Origin: an uncultured Prevotellaceae bacterium
GTDB taxonomy: Bacteria; Bacteroidota; Bacteroidia; Bacteroidales; Bacteroidaceae
Assembly (NCBI GenBank): GCA_900316505.1
Contig: ONDH01000004.1
Span: 1-64,000 of the forward strand
Length of the DNA: 64,000 nucleotides
Reading direction: 5' to 3'
The position numbers were made by a program, and so were the translations under genes. Of the stretch, positions 35,027-42,968 are shown piece by piece. Below the pieces are notes generated by a model, which saw nothing but the letters and a program-made list of their open reading frames with translations, was not told the DNA's origin and searched no databases. Numbering within the stretch: position 1 is the stretch's first letter; each line of letters opens with the position of its first letter.

Positions 35027-37192
35027 CTAAAGCCCTTTCATGCTGAGTTGCATTCTTCCGCGTTGCAAATCGACTCCTATCACACGCACGGTGACATGCT
35101 GATGGAGTTGAACTTCTTCTGCGGGGTCTTTTACGAAGTGGTCTGCCAATTCGCTGATGTGGACAAGACCTTTGGTGTGGACACCTACATCAACGAAACA
35201 TCCGAAGTTGGTGATGTTGGTGATGATGCCGGGGAGAATCATGCCGACCTGCACATCTTCCAATTCCTTCACATCTTTGGAGAATTCGAATACGGTCAAT
35301 TGTTGACGAGGGTCACGACCTGGCTTGTCGAGTTCCTGCATGATGTCTTCAAGGGTGGGAAGACCTACTTTGTCTGTCACATATTTGCGAATGTCAATAC
35401 GGCTGCGCACATCTTTGTTTGCCATCAGCTCTGCCACGGAACAATGTTGATCTTTTGCCATCCGCTCCACAATGGGATAGCTTTCAGGATGCACGGCACT
35501 ATTGTCCAAAGGTTGTTTTCCTCCACTCACACGCAAGAATCCTGCAGCTTGTTCATATGCCTTTGGACCTAATTTCGGCACTTTCAGCAATTCCTTTCGA
35601 GAGGCGAAAGCACCGTTCTCTGCTCGGTAGGTGACAATGTTCTGGGCAATGGCAGGACCTAGACCTGAAATGTATGTGAGCAGGTGCTTGCTGGCGGTGT
35701 TCACGTTCACACCCACTTTGTTCACACAGAGTTCTACGGTTTGGTCGAGCGAGTGTTTCAGTTCTTTCTGATCCACATCTTTCTGGTACTGCCCCACTCC
35801 AATGCTGCTGGGGTCTATCTTCACCAATTCCGCCAATGGATCCATCAGGCGACGGCCTATGCTGACAGCACCACGCACCGTCACATCATAGTCAGGGAAT
35901 TCTTCTCGCGCCACCTTCGAGGCAGAATAGATACTGGCACCATCTTCGCTCACCACAAATATCTGAATCTCTTTAGGCAGTCCCAAACCACGCACAAACT
36001 CTTCAGTTTCACGGCTGGCTGTTCCATTGCCGATGGAGACAGCTTCGACCTTATATTGTTTGGTGAGTGTCCACAGTTTATCGGCAGCAGCACGACGTTC
36101 GTTCTTGGGAGGATGAGGGTAGATGGCCTCGTTGTGGAGCAAGTTGCCTTCAGCATCAAGACACACCACCTTGCAACCTGTTCGGAAGCCCGGATCAAGT
36201 GCCAAGACACGTTTCTGACCTAATGGAGGCGACATAAGCAACTGTTCAAGATTCTTTACAAAAATACGGATAGCTTCTTGGTCAGCACGCTCTTTGGAGA
36301 TGTTGGCAAATTCAGTTTCAATGCTGGGCTTGAGCAATCGTCTGAAGCCGTCTTCGATGGCATTCCAGACAAGTTCGGCACTCTTGCTGGAGTTGCGAAG
36401 GAATTGTCTGTCCAACCTATCAAGGCACCGCTCATCGTCACCACTGATACTCACCCTCAGAATGCCCTCTGCCTCTCCTCGCCGCATGGCCAAAAGACGG
36501 TGAGAGGCACACTTGGCAAGCTTCTCCGAGAAGTCGAAATAGTCACGGTATTTCTGCGCCTTCTGTTCCCATTCCTCTTCTTCCTCCTTATTCTTTGTCT
36601 TGGGCTTCACCTTGACAGAGGTAATAACGGCATCCTTCTTGAAGTTGAAACGTACAATATTTCTGGCTTCTTCACTTTCACTCACTTTTTCAGCGATAAT
36701 GTCCTGTGCACCTTGTATGGCTTCCTCGATGCTTGCCACACCCTTCTCCTTGCTGACAAATTCTTTGGCTTTCTTGTCCACATCGGCAGATGGGTTCTGC
36801 ATCAACAGGAAAGTTGCCAAAGGCTCCAAGCCCTTTTGCCGTGCCACCTCAGCACGAGTCTTGCGTTTGGGTTTGAACGGCAGGTAGATATCTTCCAATT
36901 CCGTGCTGTCCCAGGATGCTTCAATACGAGTCTTCAACTCGGAAGTCAGTTTGCCTTGTTCCTCGATGGTTTTCAAGATGGTCTCCTTGCGTTTTGCCAA
37001 CTCATTCAACTTCTCCAGTTGGTCGCTCACACTTGCCACTTGAACCTCGTCAAGCGCACCTGTCACTTCTTTTCTGTATCGACTGATGAACGGGATGGTG
37101 CACCCCTCTTCCAATAGTCCTACAGTTCCTGCCACCTGACGTTCACTGATGCCAGTTGCCTTTGATATGAGTTTTGTGAAAATGGTAGTCAT
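35027..37192 (-). CDS. tex: Tex-family S1 RNA-binding protein
   Basis: A 721-residue protein matching Tex, a conserved nucleic-acid-binding factor linked to transcription. Domains in order: helical N-terminal region (about 1-190), a YqgF/RNase-H-like core (around LALDPGFRTGCKVVCLDAEGN and SIGNGTASRETEEFV), helix-hairpin-helix motifs (LLTYISGLGPAIAQNIV, LLKVPKLGPKAYEQAAGFLRV) and a C-terminal S1 domain (GMILPGIITNITNFGCFVDVGV). Length is slightly below the usual 750-780. It is cytosolic and monocistronic. Confidence 0.94.
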   Translation of the reverse strand: MTTIFTKLISKATGISERQVAGTVGLLEEGCTIPFISRYRKEVTGALDEVQVASVSDQLEKLNELAKRKETILKTIEEQGKLTSELKTRIEASWDSTELEDIYLPFKPKRKTRAEVARQKGLEPLATFLLMQNPSADVDKKAKEFVSKEKGVASIEEAIQGAQDIIAEKVSESEEARNIVRFNFKKDAVITSVKVKPKTKNKEEEEEWEQKAQKYRDYFDFSEKLAKCASHRLLAMRRGEAEGILRVSISGDDERCLDRLDRQFLRNSSKSAELVWNAIEDGFRRLLKPSIETEFANISKERADQEAIRIFVKNLEQLLMSPPLGQKRVLALDPGFRTGCKVVCLDAEGNLLHNEAIYPHPPKNERRAAADKLWTLTKQYKVEAVSIGNGTASRETEEFVRGLGLPKEIQIFVVSEDGASIYSASKVAREEFPDYDVTVRGAVSIGRRLMDPLAELVKIDPSSIGVGQYQKDVDQKELKHSLDQTVELCVNKVGVNVNTASKHLLTYISGLGPAIAQNIVTYRAENGAFASRKELLKVPKLGPKAYEQAAGFLRVSGGKQPLDNSAVHPESYPIVERMAKDQHCSVAELMANKDVRSRIDIRKYVTDKVGLPTLEDIMQELDKPGRDPRQQLTVFEFSKDVKELEDVQVGMILPGIITNITNFGCFVDVGVHTKGLVHISELADHFVKDPAEEVQLHQHVTVRVIGVDLQRGRMQLSMKGL

Positions 37193-37323
37193 GAAAGATT
37201 TAATGATTTTATATTTAGGAGTTAAGGAGTTAAAGCCAAATGTTATCTTGGTGGGAACTCCTCATGTACAAGGTATCGGCTTAACTCCTTAGCGGAGCGA
37301 TAACTCCTTAACTCCTTTAATTC

Positions 37324-38421
37324 CTAATTTTGATTCTTCTTTCTCCCCCTATACACAAAAGTACCGATGGCTATGAGAAGTATGAGGAGCGTGACAACAT
37401 AAGCCCAAATATTCGTGACACGGGAGGTGGCGCTGATGGTGTAGTCACCAGGAATGAGACGTTCGCCTGTGAGGGGATAATAGATGATGCCATCCTTAAG
37501 AACGCCTGTACCTGGATTCACCACTTCGCCGGGCATTGATAGCGAGTATGACACCGAGAACCAGAATATGTTCAGTTGGTGGGCAAGCTCCTCTCTCAGT
37601 CCTTTCCCGAAGGGATTTTCTTCATCGAAGAAAGGCGCATAGGCGTTGGAATGGAAGAATTTCTCGAACTCTTCCATAGGATCCACATTGGCAATATCCT
37701 GTCCATCCTTCAAGAGCGCGATGGAGAGCGAATCGTGCAATGCCACGAACTGTTCCTTGCTCACAGGAGGATTCTGGATGGAGTCGTAGTGCTGCACCAT
37801 GTAGTCAAAGCACATCTTGAAGAGATTGTCATTCATCCATCGTGTCACGAACGGTTCCATCTTGCTGATTTTCTCCGAAGCCTGTCCCCCGCTGAGCCCC
37901 TCAAGCAGGTTGGGCTGACCTGTGAACCAGTAGCTGACCACATCCTTGTCGGCATAGTCGGTGGGTGAAAGCTTGAAGGTGTCAGCCACGGTATTGAAAG
38001 TCTCCGTGTAGGTGTATTCCGTGTAGAACCAGCGGAAATGCTTCTCAAGATTGGCATTCGATTTCAGACGCGCGCCATTCAGTTGCAGAGGGGTATATTG
38101 ACACATATCCTTCACGTCCTTAAATTCACGGTATTCGAGCGTAGTGGTCACCGTGTCGTTCTCGCCGATGTCGGTGTGAGAACCCATGAAGCCCTCCATG
38201 TTGACGCATTCCGGAACGGGAGCCAACGGGGCAGACGTGCTGTCCTTGCCCCACAGGAAATCTCTTTCTTCCTGCGGCATCACATGGCGATAAATGACTT
38301 CGCGCTTACAAGTGCCGTCTTCGTGAATGGTTGTGTGCAATCTGACATCCTGCTTTTCACAGGAGAAGAAGAATACCACTGATGCCAATAGCATCCAATA
38401 TGAACTAATTGTAGTTTTCAT
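37324..38421 (-). CDS. Putative lipoprotein with C-terminal membrane helix
   Basis: A 365-residue protein with a lipoprotein signal peptide (FFFSC, cysteine 21), a large extracytoplasmic domain and a C-terminal transmembrane helix (about 336-355, AYVVTLLILLIAIGTFVY) followed by a basic tail. I recognise no family. Its start overlaps the end of the preceding anti-sigma-like gene by 17 bp, so the two are coupled. Being the third gene of an ECF sigma operon, it may be a signal-input partner. Confidence 0.65.
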   Translation of the reverse strand: MKTTISSYWMLLASVVFFFSCEKQDVRLHTTIHEDGTCKREVIYRHVMPQEERDFLWGKDSTSAPLAPVPECVNMEGFMGSHTDIGENDTVTTTLEYREFKDVKDMCQYTPLQLNGARLKSNANLEKHFRWFYTEYTYTETFNTVADTFKLSPTDYADKDVVSYWFTGQPNLLEGLSGGQASEKISKMEPFVTRWMNDNLFKMCFDYMVQHYDSIQNPPVSKEQFVALHDSLSIALLKDGQDIANVDPMEEFEKFFHSNAYAPFFDEENPFGKGLREELAHQLNIFWFSVSYSLSMPGEVVNPGTGVLKDGIIYYPLTGERLIPGDYTISATSRVTNIWAYVVTLLILLIAIGTFVYRGRKKNQN

Positions 38422-38794
38422 ACATCATCATTTTTAATTGTGTGTAACTAATAGGTTTTGGTTGACTTGCCTCTAAGTAGCGTGTGTACATGTTCTCGAG
38501 CGTGCTGCTTCGTGGAAAGTCTGTTGTATAGGCATGGGCACGTGGTGCCTCTGTCTTTACAGGTTGGTTGACATAGATGAAAAGCCCTATGAGCAGGATG
38601 GCTGCTGCAGATGTGATAGTGCGAAGCATCCTCAGCACCAGATGAGGCGTGTCACTCTCCGGTTCCTCACTCCTTGTCCCATGCACCTCTCTATCAGGCA
38701 GGTTTGCCATGATGCTTTCCAGCATTTCATCAGGATTCTCCAATTCTGGCTGCTGTCCTTTCAATCTGTCAAGTATGTCATCTATTTGTGTCAT
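38405..38794 (-). CDS. Probable anti-sigma factor (single-pass membrane protein)
   Basis: A 129-residue protein with a hydrophilic acidic N-terminal half, one transmembrane helix (about 58-76, TSAAAILLIGLFIYV) and a short extracytoplasmic C-terminal part. It overlaps the ECF sigma gene by 17 bp. Size, topology and position fit a membrane anti-sigma factor, but no zinc-finger ZAS motif (HxxxCxxC) is present, so the call rests on context. Confidence 0.55.
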   Translation of the reverse strand: MTQIDDILDRLKGQQPELENPDEMLESIMANLPDREVHGTRSEEPESDTPHLVLRMLRTITSAAAILLIGLFIYVNQPVKTEAPRAHAYTTDFPRSSTLENMYTRYLEASQPKPISYTQLKMMMYENYN

Positions 38795-39338
38795 ATCCTA
38801 ATTGTTTTAATCGTTCTCGTATGGTTTGCCGTGCCACATACAGGTTGCTCTTCACCTGTTTGGCATCCAAGCCTGTTATCTCTTCCACTTCTGATGAGGA
38901 GAGCCCTTCCAGATGACAGAGCGTGAAAACCATCCGTTGCTTCTCCCCCAACCCATCTGCCAGCATCCTCACAATCGAAACCCACTCTTTGTTTTCCAAT
39001 GCCCTGTGCGTATCAGTATCGGAAGCATACCGTCGGAACACCAACTCATCGTCTGGCATGGAAACCACATGTTGTATACGTTTCAATCTATCCAAACATA
39101 GGCGTGTGGCAATCGTATAAATCCATGTGGTGAAGTTCTTCCGGGTGTCATATTCTCCCATTCGCTGCCACACACGGATGAAGGTCTCCTGCACCATGTC
39201 CCTCGCTTCTTCCTCGTCACACAGCAGTTTCAACGACAACGAAAACACCATCCGCTGATACGTCTGCACCACTCCACGAAAAGCTGCCTTCTCGCCTTGC
39301 CGGCACCTGACCACTATGTCTTCTGCTATCTGAATCAT
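38778..39338 (-). CDS. ECF RNA polymerase sigma factor
   Basis: A 186-residue sigma-70 family factor. Region 2 spans about residues 8-80 (FRGVVQTYQRMVFSLSLKLL through ETFIRVWQ and FTTWIYTIATRLCLDRLKR), and region 4 spans about 120-175 (GEKQRMVFTLCHLEGLSSSEVEEI, then AKQVKSNLYVARQ). ATG 39338 is preferred over 39386 because a GACCTTTG box on the minus strand (39376-39383) lies between them. It leads a coupled set with an anti-sigma-like and a lipoprotein gene, which suggests envelope signalling. Confidence 0.92.
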   Translation of the reverse strand: MIQIAEDIVVRCRQGEKAAFRGVVQTYQRMVFSLSLKLLCDEEEARDMVQETFIRVWQRMGEYDTRKNFTTWIYTIATRLCLDRLKRIQHVVSMPDDELVFRRYASDTDTHRALENKEWVSIVRMLADGLGEKQRMVFTLCHLEGLSSSEVEEITGLDAKQVKSNLYVARQTIRERLKQLGYDTNR

Positions 39339-39401
39339 TTGCTGTGTCTCTTTGCCTATTATACGATTGAGAATGGCAAAGGTCAAATGAAATGTTGAAA
39401 A

Positions 39402-39725
39402 TTATCTATTTTTTTGCAAGGGCAATCCCCCTTCCTCTTTCAGCAGTGCCCGCTTCTTCTCTATCATCTCTCCCGTGCGTTGGCCATGAAAGCCGCCGAG
39501 GGTGCCATCGGAGGCAATGACGCGGTGGCAAGGCACTTCGGGGGCAAAGGGATTACGCTTGAGGGCTTGTCCGACGGCTTGGGCGCTTCGACAACCGATG
39601 CGTCGGGCGAGTTCACCATAAGTGACAGTCTTGCCACGAGGAACACGAAGCAATTCCAAATACACACGACGCTGGAACTCTGTGATGTGGGTGGCTGTGA
39701 GGACCCGATGGCGGATGTCGGACAT
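39402..39725 (-). CDS. Methylated-DNA-protein cysteine methyltransferase (short form)
   Basis: A 107-residue protein consisting only of the C-terminal catalytic domain of Ogt/AGT. The active site is PCHRV (cysteine at about residue 66), preceded by AVGQALKRNPFAPEV. The helix-turn-helix with the arginine finger (GCRSAQAVG) is present. Because the cysteine is retained it should transfer alkyl groups, unlike ATL proteins, where tryptophan replaces it. It repairs O6-alkylguanine. It lies 7 bp downstream of the Nudix gene. Confidence 0.88.
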   Translation of the reverse strand: MSDIRHRVLTATHITEFQRRVYLELLRVPRGKTVTYGELARRIGCRSAQAVGQALKRNPFAPEVPCHRVIASDGTLGGFHGQRTGEMIEKKRALLKEEGGLPLQKNR

Positions 39726-39732
39726 GATGGTA

Positions 39733-40299
39733 TTAAATCAGATGGTTCTCGGCGATGTAGCGCCAAAGGGGGGCAACCATGAGTGACTGTTTCATCTCGT
39801 CATGGCGAAGCAGGTCGATCAACTCGTCTGTTTTGAAAAGGTGGACACTGATTTCTTCGGTTTCGTCGAGGTTCTGTCCAGCCACTTTCTCCACTCCCTT
39901 CGCGATGAAGGTGTGATTGAGGTTGTTCATAGAAGTGGGATTGGCTGACAAAGCGGTGAGTTCCGTCCATTCGCCTCCTGCATAACCAGTCTCTTCGAGA
40001 AGTTCCCGTTTGGCTGCATCAAGAGGAGATGCATCGGAGGCTTCCATAGTGCCTGCACAGAGTTCGTATTCGACGATGCCCAAGGCGTGACGGTATTGGC
40101 GCACCAGCACAAATTCACCTTCTGTAGTGATGGCGATGATATTGACCCATGTGGGATATTCGAGCACATAGTATTCGGGGACAATCTTTCCGTCAGGCAT
40201 GCGGAGCACATCACGACGCGCTGTGAGCCACGGACGCTTGATGAGATATTCGGAACTGACGGTTTCCCAGGGCTGTATGTCTTTTGGCTTGTCCATCAT
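39733..40299 (-). CDS. Nudix hydrolase, ADP-ribose pyrophosphatase-like
   Basis: A 188-residue protein. The strand VNIIAITTEGEFVLVRQYRH and the Nudix helix AAKRELLEETGY mark the fold, and the sequence resembles ADP-ribose pyrophosphatases (NudF/YqkG). The front of the Nudix box is unusual: the glutamate normally eight residues before the REL arginine is alanine, with an extra residue between it and the glycine. The RExxEE core that binds metal is intact. Likely substrates are ADP-sugars. It heads a leftward unit with the alkyltransferase gene. Confidence 0.85.
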   Translation of the reverse strand: MMDKPKDIQPWETVSSEYLIKRPWLTARRDVLRMPDGKIVPEYYVLEYPTWVNIIAITTEGEFVLVRQYRHALGIVEYELCAGTMEASDASPLDAAKRELLEETGYAGGEWTELTALSANPTSMNNLNHTFIAKGVEKVAGQNLDETEEISVHLFKTDELIDLLRHDEMKQSLMVAPLWRYIAENHLI

Positions 40300-40427
40300 C
40301 CAATGATTAATAGATTAATAAAAGATAAAAGAGGGAAGAAAGCACTCTGCCTTCCTCCCTTTACTCTTGAACTTTCATTTCCTTTTTTCATCTGAAAACC
40401 AGTTTCCGATAAAAACGTAAAAACGGA

Positions 40428-40454
40428 ATGAAATCTTGAGCCTCTTGTCGGATT
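40428..40454. repeat. Duplicated 3' end of tRNA-Thr (possible integration scar)
   Basis: Positions 40428-40454 repeat 40542-40569 except for one missing base, sharing TCTTGAGCCTCTTGTCGGAT plus flanks. The repeat covers the acceptor and T-arm end of tRNA-Thr and about 12 bp beyond it. Duplicated tRNA 3' ends are the usual footprint of tyrosine-recombinase integration. Confidence 0.75.
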
Positions 40455-40553
40455 AAATATCCGAAAAACCTGCCGGTGGCTGGCTTTCAAGGCTTTCATC
40501 TTTCGCTGTCAATTGAAAGTGAACTTTCATTGCCATCTCAGATGAAATTCTTG

Positions 40554-40627
40554 AGCCTCTTGTCGGATTCGAACCAACGACCCCGAGATTACAAATCACG
40601 TGCTCTGGCCAACTGAGCTAAAGAGGC
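40554..40627 (-). tRNA. tRNA-Thr (UGU anticodon)
   Basis: The minus strand folds as a 74-nt tRNA with acceptor GCCTCTT paired with AAGAGGC, D-loop AGCTCAGTTGG, anticodon loop TTTGTAA giving UGU (ACA/ACG codons) and T-loop GTTCGAATC. CCA is not encoded. One mismatch (U-U) is present in the anticodon stem. Its 5' end lies 3 nt from the likely SRP RNA, so the two are probably one transcript. Confidence 0.93.
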
Positions 40628-40630
40628 GGG

Positions 40631-40728
40631 TGGGTAAGCTGACTACATCGCGCCGCTACAACCGAGTACCCTTGCTGCGGTCAAGCCCTGGGGGATTCCA
40701 AGGGAGCTGGCCGTATAGGACTTACCCA
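40631..40728 (-). ncRNA. ffs: Signal recognition particle RNA (small bacterial type)
   Basis: The minus-strand transcript of 98 nt is closed by TGGGTAAG (40721-40728) with CTTACCCA (40631-40638). It contains CCAGG and, after a short loop, GCAGC, the two sides of the SRP54-binding internal loop, and a downstream GATGTAGTCAGC that resembles GATGTAGCTGGC of E. coli 4.5S RNA. A TACCTTTG box lies 21 nt upstream (40750-40757). The ffh gene, coding for its protein partner, is about 1 kb away. The apical loop is shorter than the canonical GGAA form, so the call is not absolute. Confidence 0.7.
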
Positions 40729-40749
40729 TGTTTTTTTGTTTAGCGGGTG

Positions 40750-40757
40750 CAAAGGTA
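40750..40757 (-). promoter_or_regulatory. -7 box of the SRP RNA-tRNA-Thr transcript
   Basis: CAAAGGTA on the plus strand is TACCTTTG on the minus strand, about 22 nt upstream of the first paired base of the RNA. Confidence 0.65.
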
Positions 40758-40764
40758 GTACTTT

Positions 40765-40792
40765 TAATTGATAATTGACAATTGATAATTAA
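40765..40792 (-). repeat. Heptamer array (YAATTGA)4
   Basis: Units TAATTGA, TAATTGA, CAATTGA and TAATTAA follow one another without gaps. Read on the minus strand this is the RTCAAYT-type heptamer. It faces the opposite-orientation array at 40861-40895, so the pair can form a long hairpin. Confidence 0.8.
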
Positions 40793-40860
40793 GATTTTTT
40801 CTGTTTCAAGCGATTTTTTTTGTTTTTCGTATCTGATTCACACTTTTCTCCGTTTCGGAA

Positions 40861-40895
40861 GTCAATTATCAATTGTCAATTATCAATTATCAATT
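40861..40895 (+). repeat. Heptamer array (RTCAATT)5
   Basis: Five perfect units alternate GTCAATT and ATCAATT. The array ends 9 bp before the dedA promoter box. Confidence 0.85.
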
Positions 40896-40903
40896 TTTTT
40901 TCG

Positions 40904-40911
40904 TACCTTTG
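40904..40911 (+). promoter_or_regulatory. -7 box of dedA
   Basis: TACCTTTG ends only 8 nt before ATG 40920, so the mRNA would have a leader of a few nucleotides at most. It excludes the longer frame start at 40782. Confidence 0.6.
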
Positions 40912-40919
40912 CACCCATT

Positions 40920-41552
40920 ATGGAAGAAATCATCCTCAATTTGACGAATGGAGCGCTCGACAACCTGAACTATGGTTGGGTCATATTGTTCATGGCCATC
41001 GAAAGTTCATTCATTCCTTTTCCCTCAGAAGTGGTGATGATACCTGCAGCATACATGGCAGCAGAGACGGGCGAGATGTCTTACCCGATGATCATCTTGT
41101 GTGGCACGTTGGGTGCCTTGATTGGCGCTTTGATTAACTATGGACTTGCTTACTCTTTGGGACGTCCGATTGTGTATGCATTTGCCAACAGCAGGTTCGG
41201 ACACATGTGTCTGATAGATGCAGAAAAGGTGGAGAAGGCTGAGGCATACTTTGACAAGCGGGGTGCCATCTCCACTCTGATTGGCAGAATGATTCCTGCC
41301 ATCCGTCAACTCATCAGCATCCCAGCGGGATTGGCAAAGATGAACCTCTTGTCGTTCTGCCTCTACACCTGTCTGGGTGCAGGACTCTGGAACAGCATCC
41401 TCGTGGGCATCGGTGCAGCTTTCCATTCGACGATGCCGAAGCAGGAACTCATCGATATCATCGCGCACTACTCCCACATCATCGGCATTGCTGCCATCAT
41501 CATCGTCGTGGCGATTGTCGCATACCTTATATATAAAGGGGTTAAAAAGTGA
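40920..41552 (+). CDS. DedA-family membrane protein
   Basis: A 210-residue inner-membrane protein of the DedA/VTT family. The characteristic segment is GALIGALINYGLAYSLGRPIV, followed by a cytosolic stretch KAEAYFDKRGAISTLIGRMIPAIRQLISIPAG containing the conserved arginines of the F/Y-xxR and G-x3-PxxR motifs. Members are lipid scramblases or undecaprenyl-phosphate translocases needed for membrane integrity. ATG 40920 is chosen because the promoter box lies just upstream. ffh follows about 60 bp further on. Confidence 0.88.
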   Translation: MEEIILNLTNGALDNLNYGWVILFMAIESSFIPFPSEVVMIPAAYMAAETGEMSYPMIILCGTLGALIGALINYGLAYSLGRPIVYAFANSRFGHMCLIDAEKVEKAEAYFDKRGAISTLIGRMIPAIRQLISIPAGLAKMNLLSFCLYTCLGAGLWNSILVGIGAAFHSTMPKQELIDIIAHYSHIIGIAAIIIVVAIVAYLIYKGVKK

Positions 41553-41613
41553 GTGCGAGCAAACCGAAAGGCAAATTGTACATTGTACATTGTAAAATTG
41601 TAAATGAAAAGAT

Positions 41614-42948
41614 ATGTTTGAAAATTTAAGCGAGAGACTGGAACGGTCTTTCAAGATACTGAAGGGTGAAGGCAAAATCACCGAAATCAATGTAGCGGAA
41701 ACGCTGAAGGATGTGCGTAAGGCACTCCTGGAAGCTGACGTGAACTATAAGGTTGCCAAGACCTTTACCGATACGGTGAAGCAAAAGGCACTGGGTCAGA
41801 ATGTGCTGACAGCTGTGAAGCCTGGCCAGATGATGGTCAAGATTGTACACGACGAGTTGGCAGAACTGATGGGTGGTCAAGCCACTGACTTGAATCTGAC
41901 AGGACATCCTACAATCATCTTGATGGCAGGTTTGAACGGTGCTGGTAAGACAACCATGTCAGGCAAGTTGGCATTACGCCTGAAGGCTCAGAATCACAAG
42001 AAACCGCTCTTGGCAGCCTGCGACACGTTCCGTCCTGCTGCAATGGAGCAGCTGCGCGTGTTGGCTGAGCAAGTGGAGGTGCCTTGCTATCTGGAGGAAG
42101 GAGCCACTGACCCCATCGCTGTGGCGAAGAATGCCATTCAGGAAGCTAAAGCGAAGGGATATGATGTAGTGATTGTCGATACAGCTGGTCGTCAGTCAAT
42201 TGACGAGGAACTGATGCAGCAGATTGAGCAGATTAAGGCCGCTGTCAATCCGAACGAGACCCTGCTCGTGGTGGATGCCATGACTGGTCAAGACGCAGTC
42301 AACACAGCCAAGACCTTCAACGAAAGGTTGGAGATTGACGGTGTAATCCTCACTAAGCTGGACGGTGATACCCGTGGTGGTGCTGCCCTCTCCATCAGAA
42401 CCGTCGTGGATAAGCCCATCAAGTTTGTGGGTACGGGCGAGAAAATGGAAGCCCTCGACGTGTTCCATCCCGAACGCATGGCAGACCGCATCCTCGGTAT
42501 GGGCGACATCGTCTCATTCGTGGAACGTGCTCAGCAGCAGTTCGACGAGGAAGAAGCAAAGCGTTTGGAGAAGAAGATTGCGAAGAACAAATTCGACTAT
42601 AACGATTTCCTCGGACAAATAGGTCAAATCAAGAAGATGGGTAATATCAAAGATTTGGCTTCGATGATTCCAGGTGTGGGCAAGGCACTGAAAGATGTGG
42701 ACATCGATGACAATGCGTTCAAGTCTGTTGAGGCTATGATTGGTTCGATGACTCCTTATGAGAGAGAACACCCTGAATGCATCAACATGTCGCGCAAACA
42801 ACGTATTGCGAAAGGTGCAGGTGTCTCAATTGACGAGGTGAACCGCATCACGAAGCAGTTTGAGCAGATGCGCAAGATGATGCGTCAGATGACCAGCCCC
42901 AAGATGGCTCAAGCGATGGCGCAGATGCAGCGAATGAGAAAATTCTAA
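41614..42948 (+). CDS. ffh: Signal recognition particle protein Ffh (SRP54)
   Basis: A 444-residue GTPase that binds signal sequences and SRP RNA to target proteins to the membrane. The N domain occupies about residues 1-90. The G domain has the P-loop GLNGAGKTT, DTAGR and TKLDGDTRGG. The methionine-rich M domain contains RKQRIAKGAGVSIDEVNR, which contacts SRP RNA, and ends with MRKMMRQM and MAQMQRM. Its partner RNA gene is probably the one at 40631-40728. folD follows 20 bp downstream. Confidence 0.97.
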   Translation: MFENLSERLERSFKILKGEGKITEINVAETLKDVRKALLEADVNYKVAKTFTDTVKQKALGQNVLTAVKPGQMMVKIVHDELAELMGGQATDLNLTGHPTIILMAGLNGAGKTTMSGKLALRLKAQNHKKPLLAACDTFRPAAMEQLRVLAEQVEVPCYLEEGATDPIAVAKNAIQEAKAKGYDVVIVDTAGRQSIDEELMQQIEQIKAAVNPNETLLVVDAMTGQDAVNTAKTFNERLEIDGVILTKLDGDTRGGAALSIRTVVDKPIKFVGTGEKMEALDVFHPERMADRILGMGDIVSFVERAQQQFDEEEAKRLEKKIAKNKFDYNDFLGQIGQIKKMGNIKDLASMIPGVGKALKDVDIDDNAFKSVEAMIGSMTPYEREHPECINMSRKQRIAKGAGVSIDEVNRITKQFEQMRKMMRQMTSPKMAQAMAQMQRMRKF

Positions 42949-42968
42949 CACATATAATATAAAATAAC

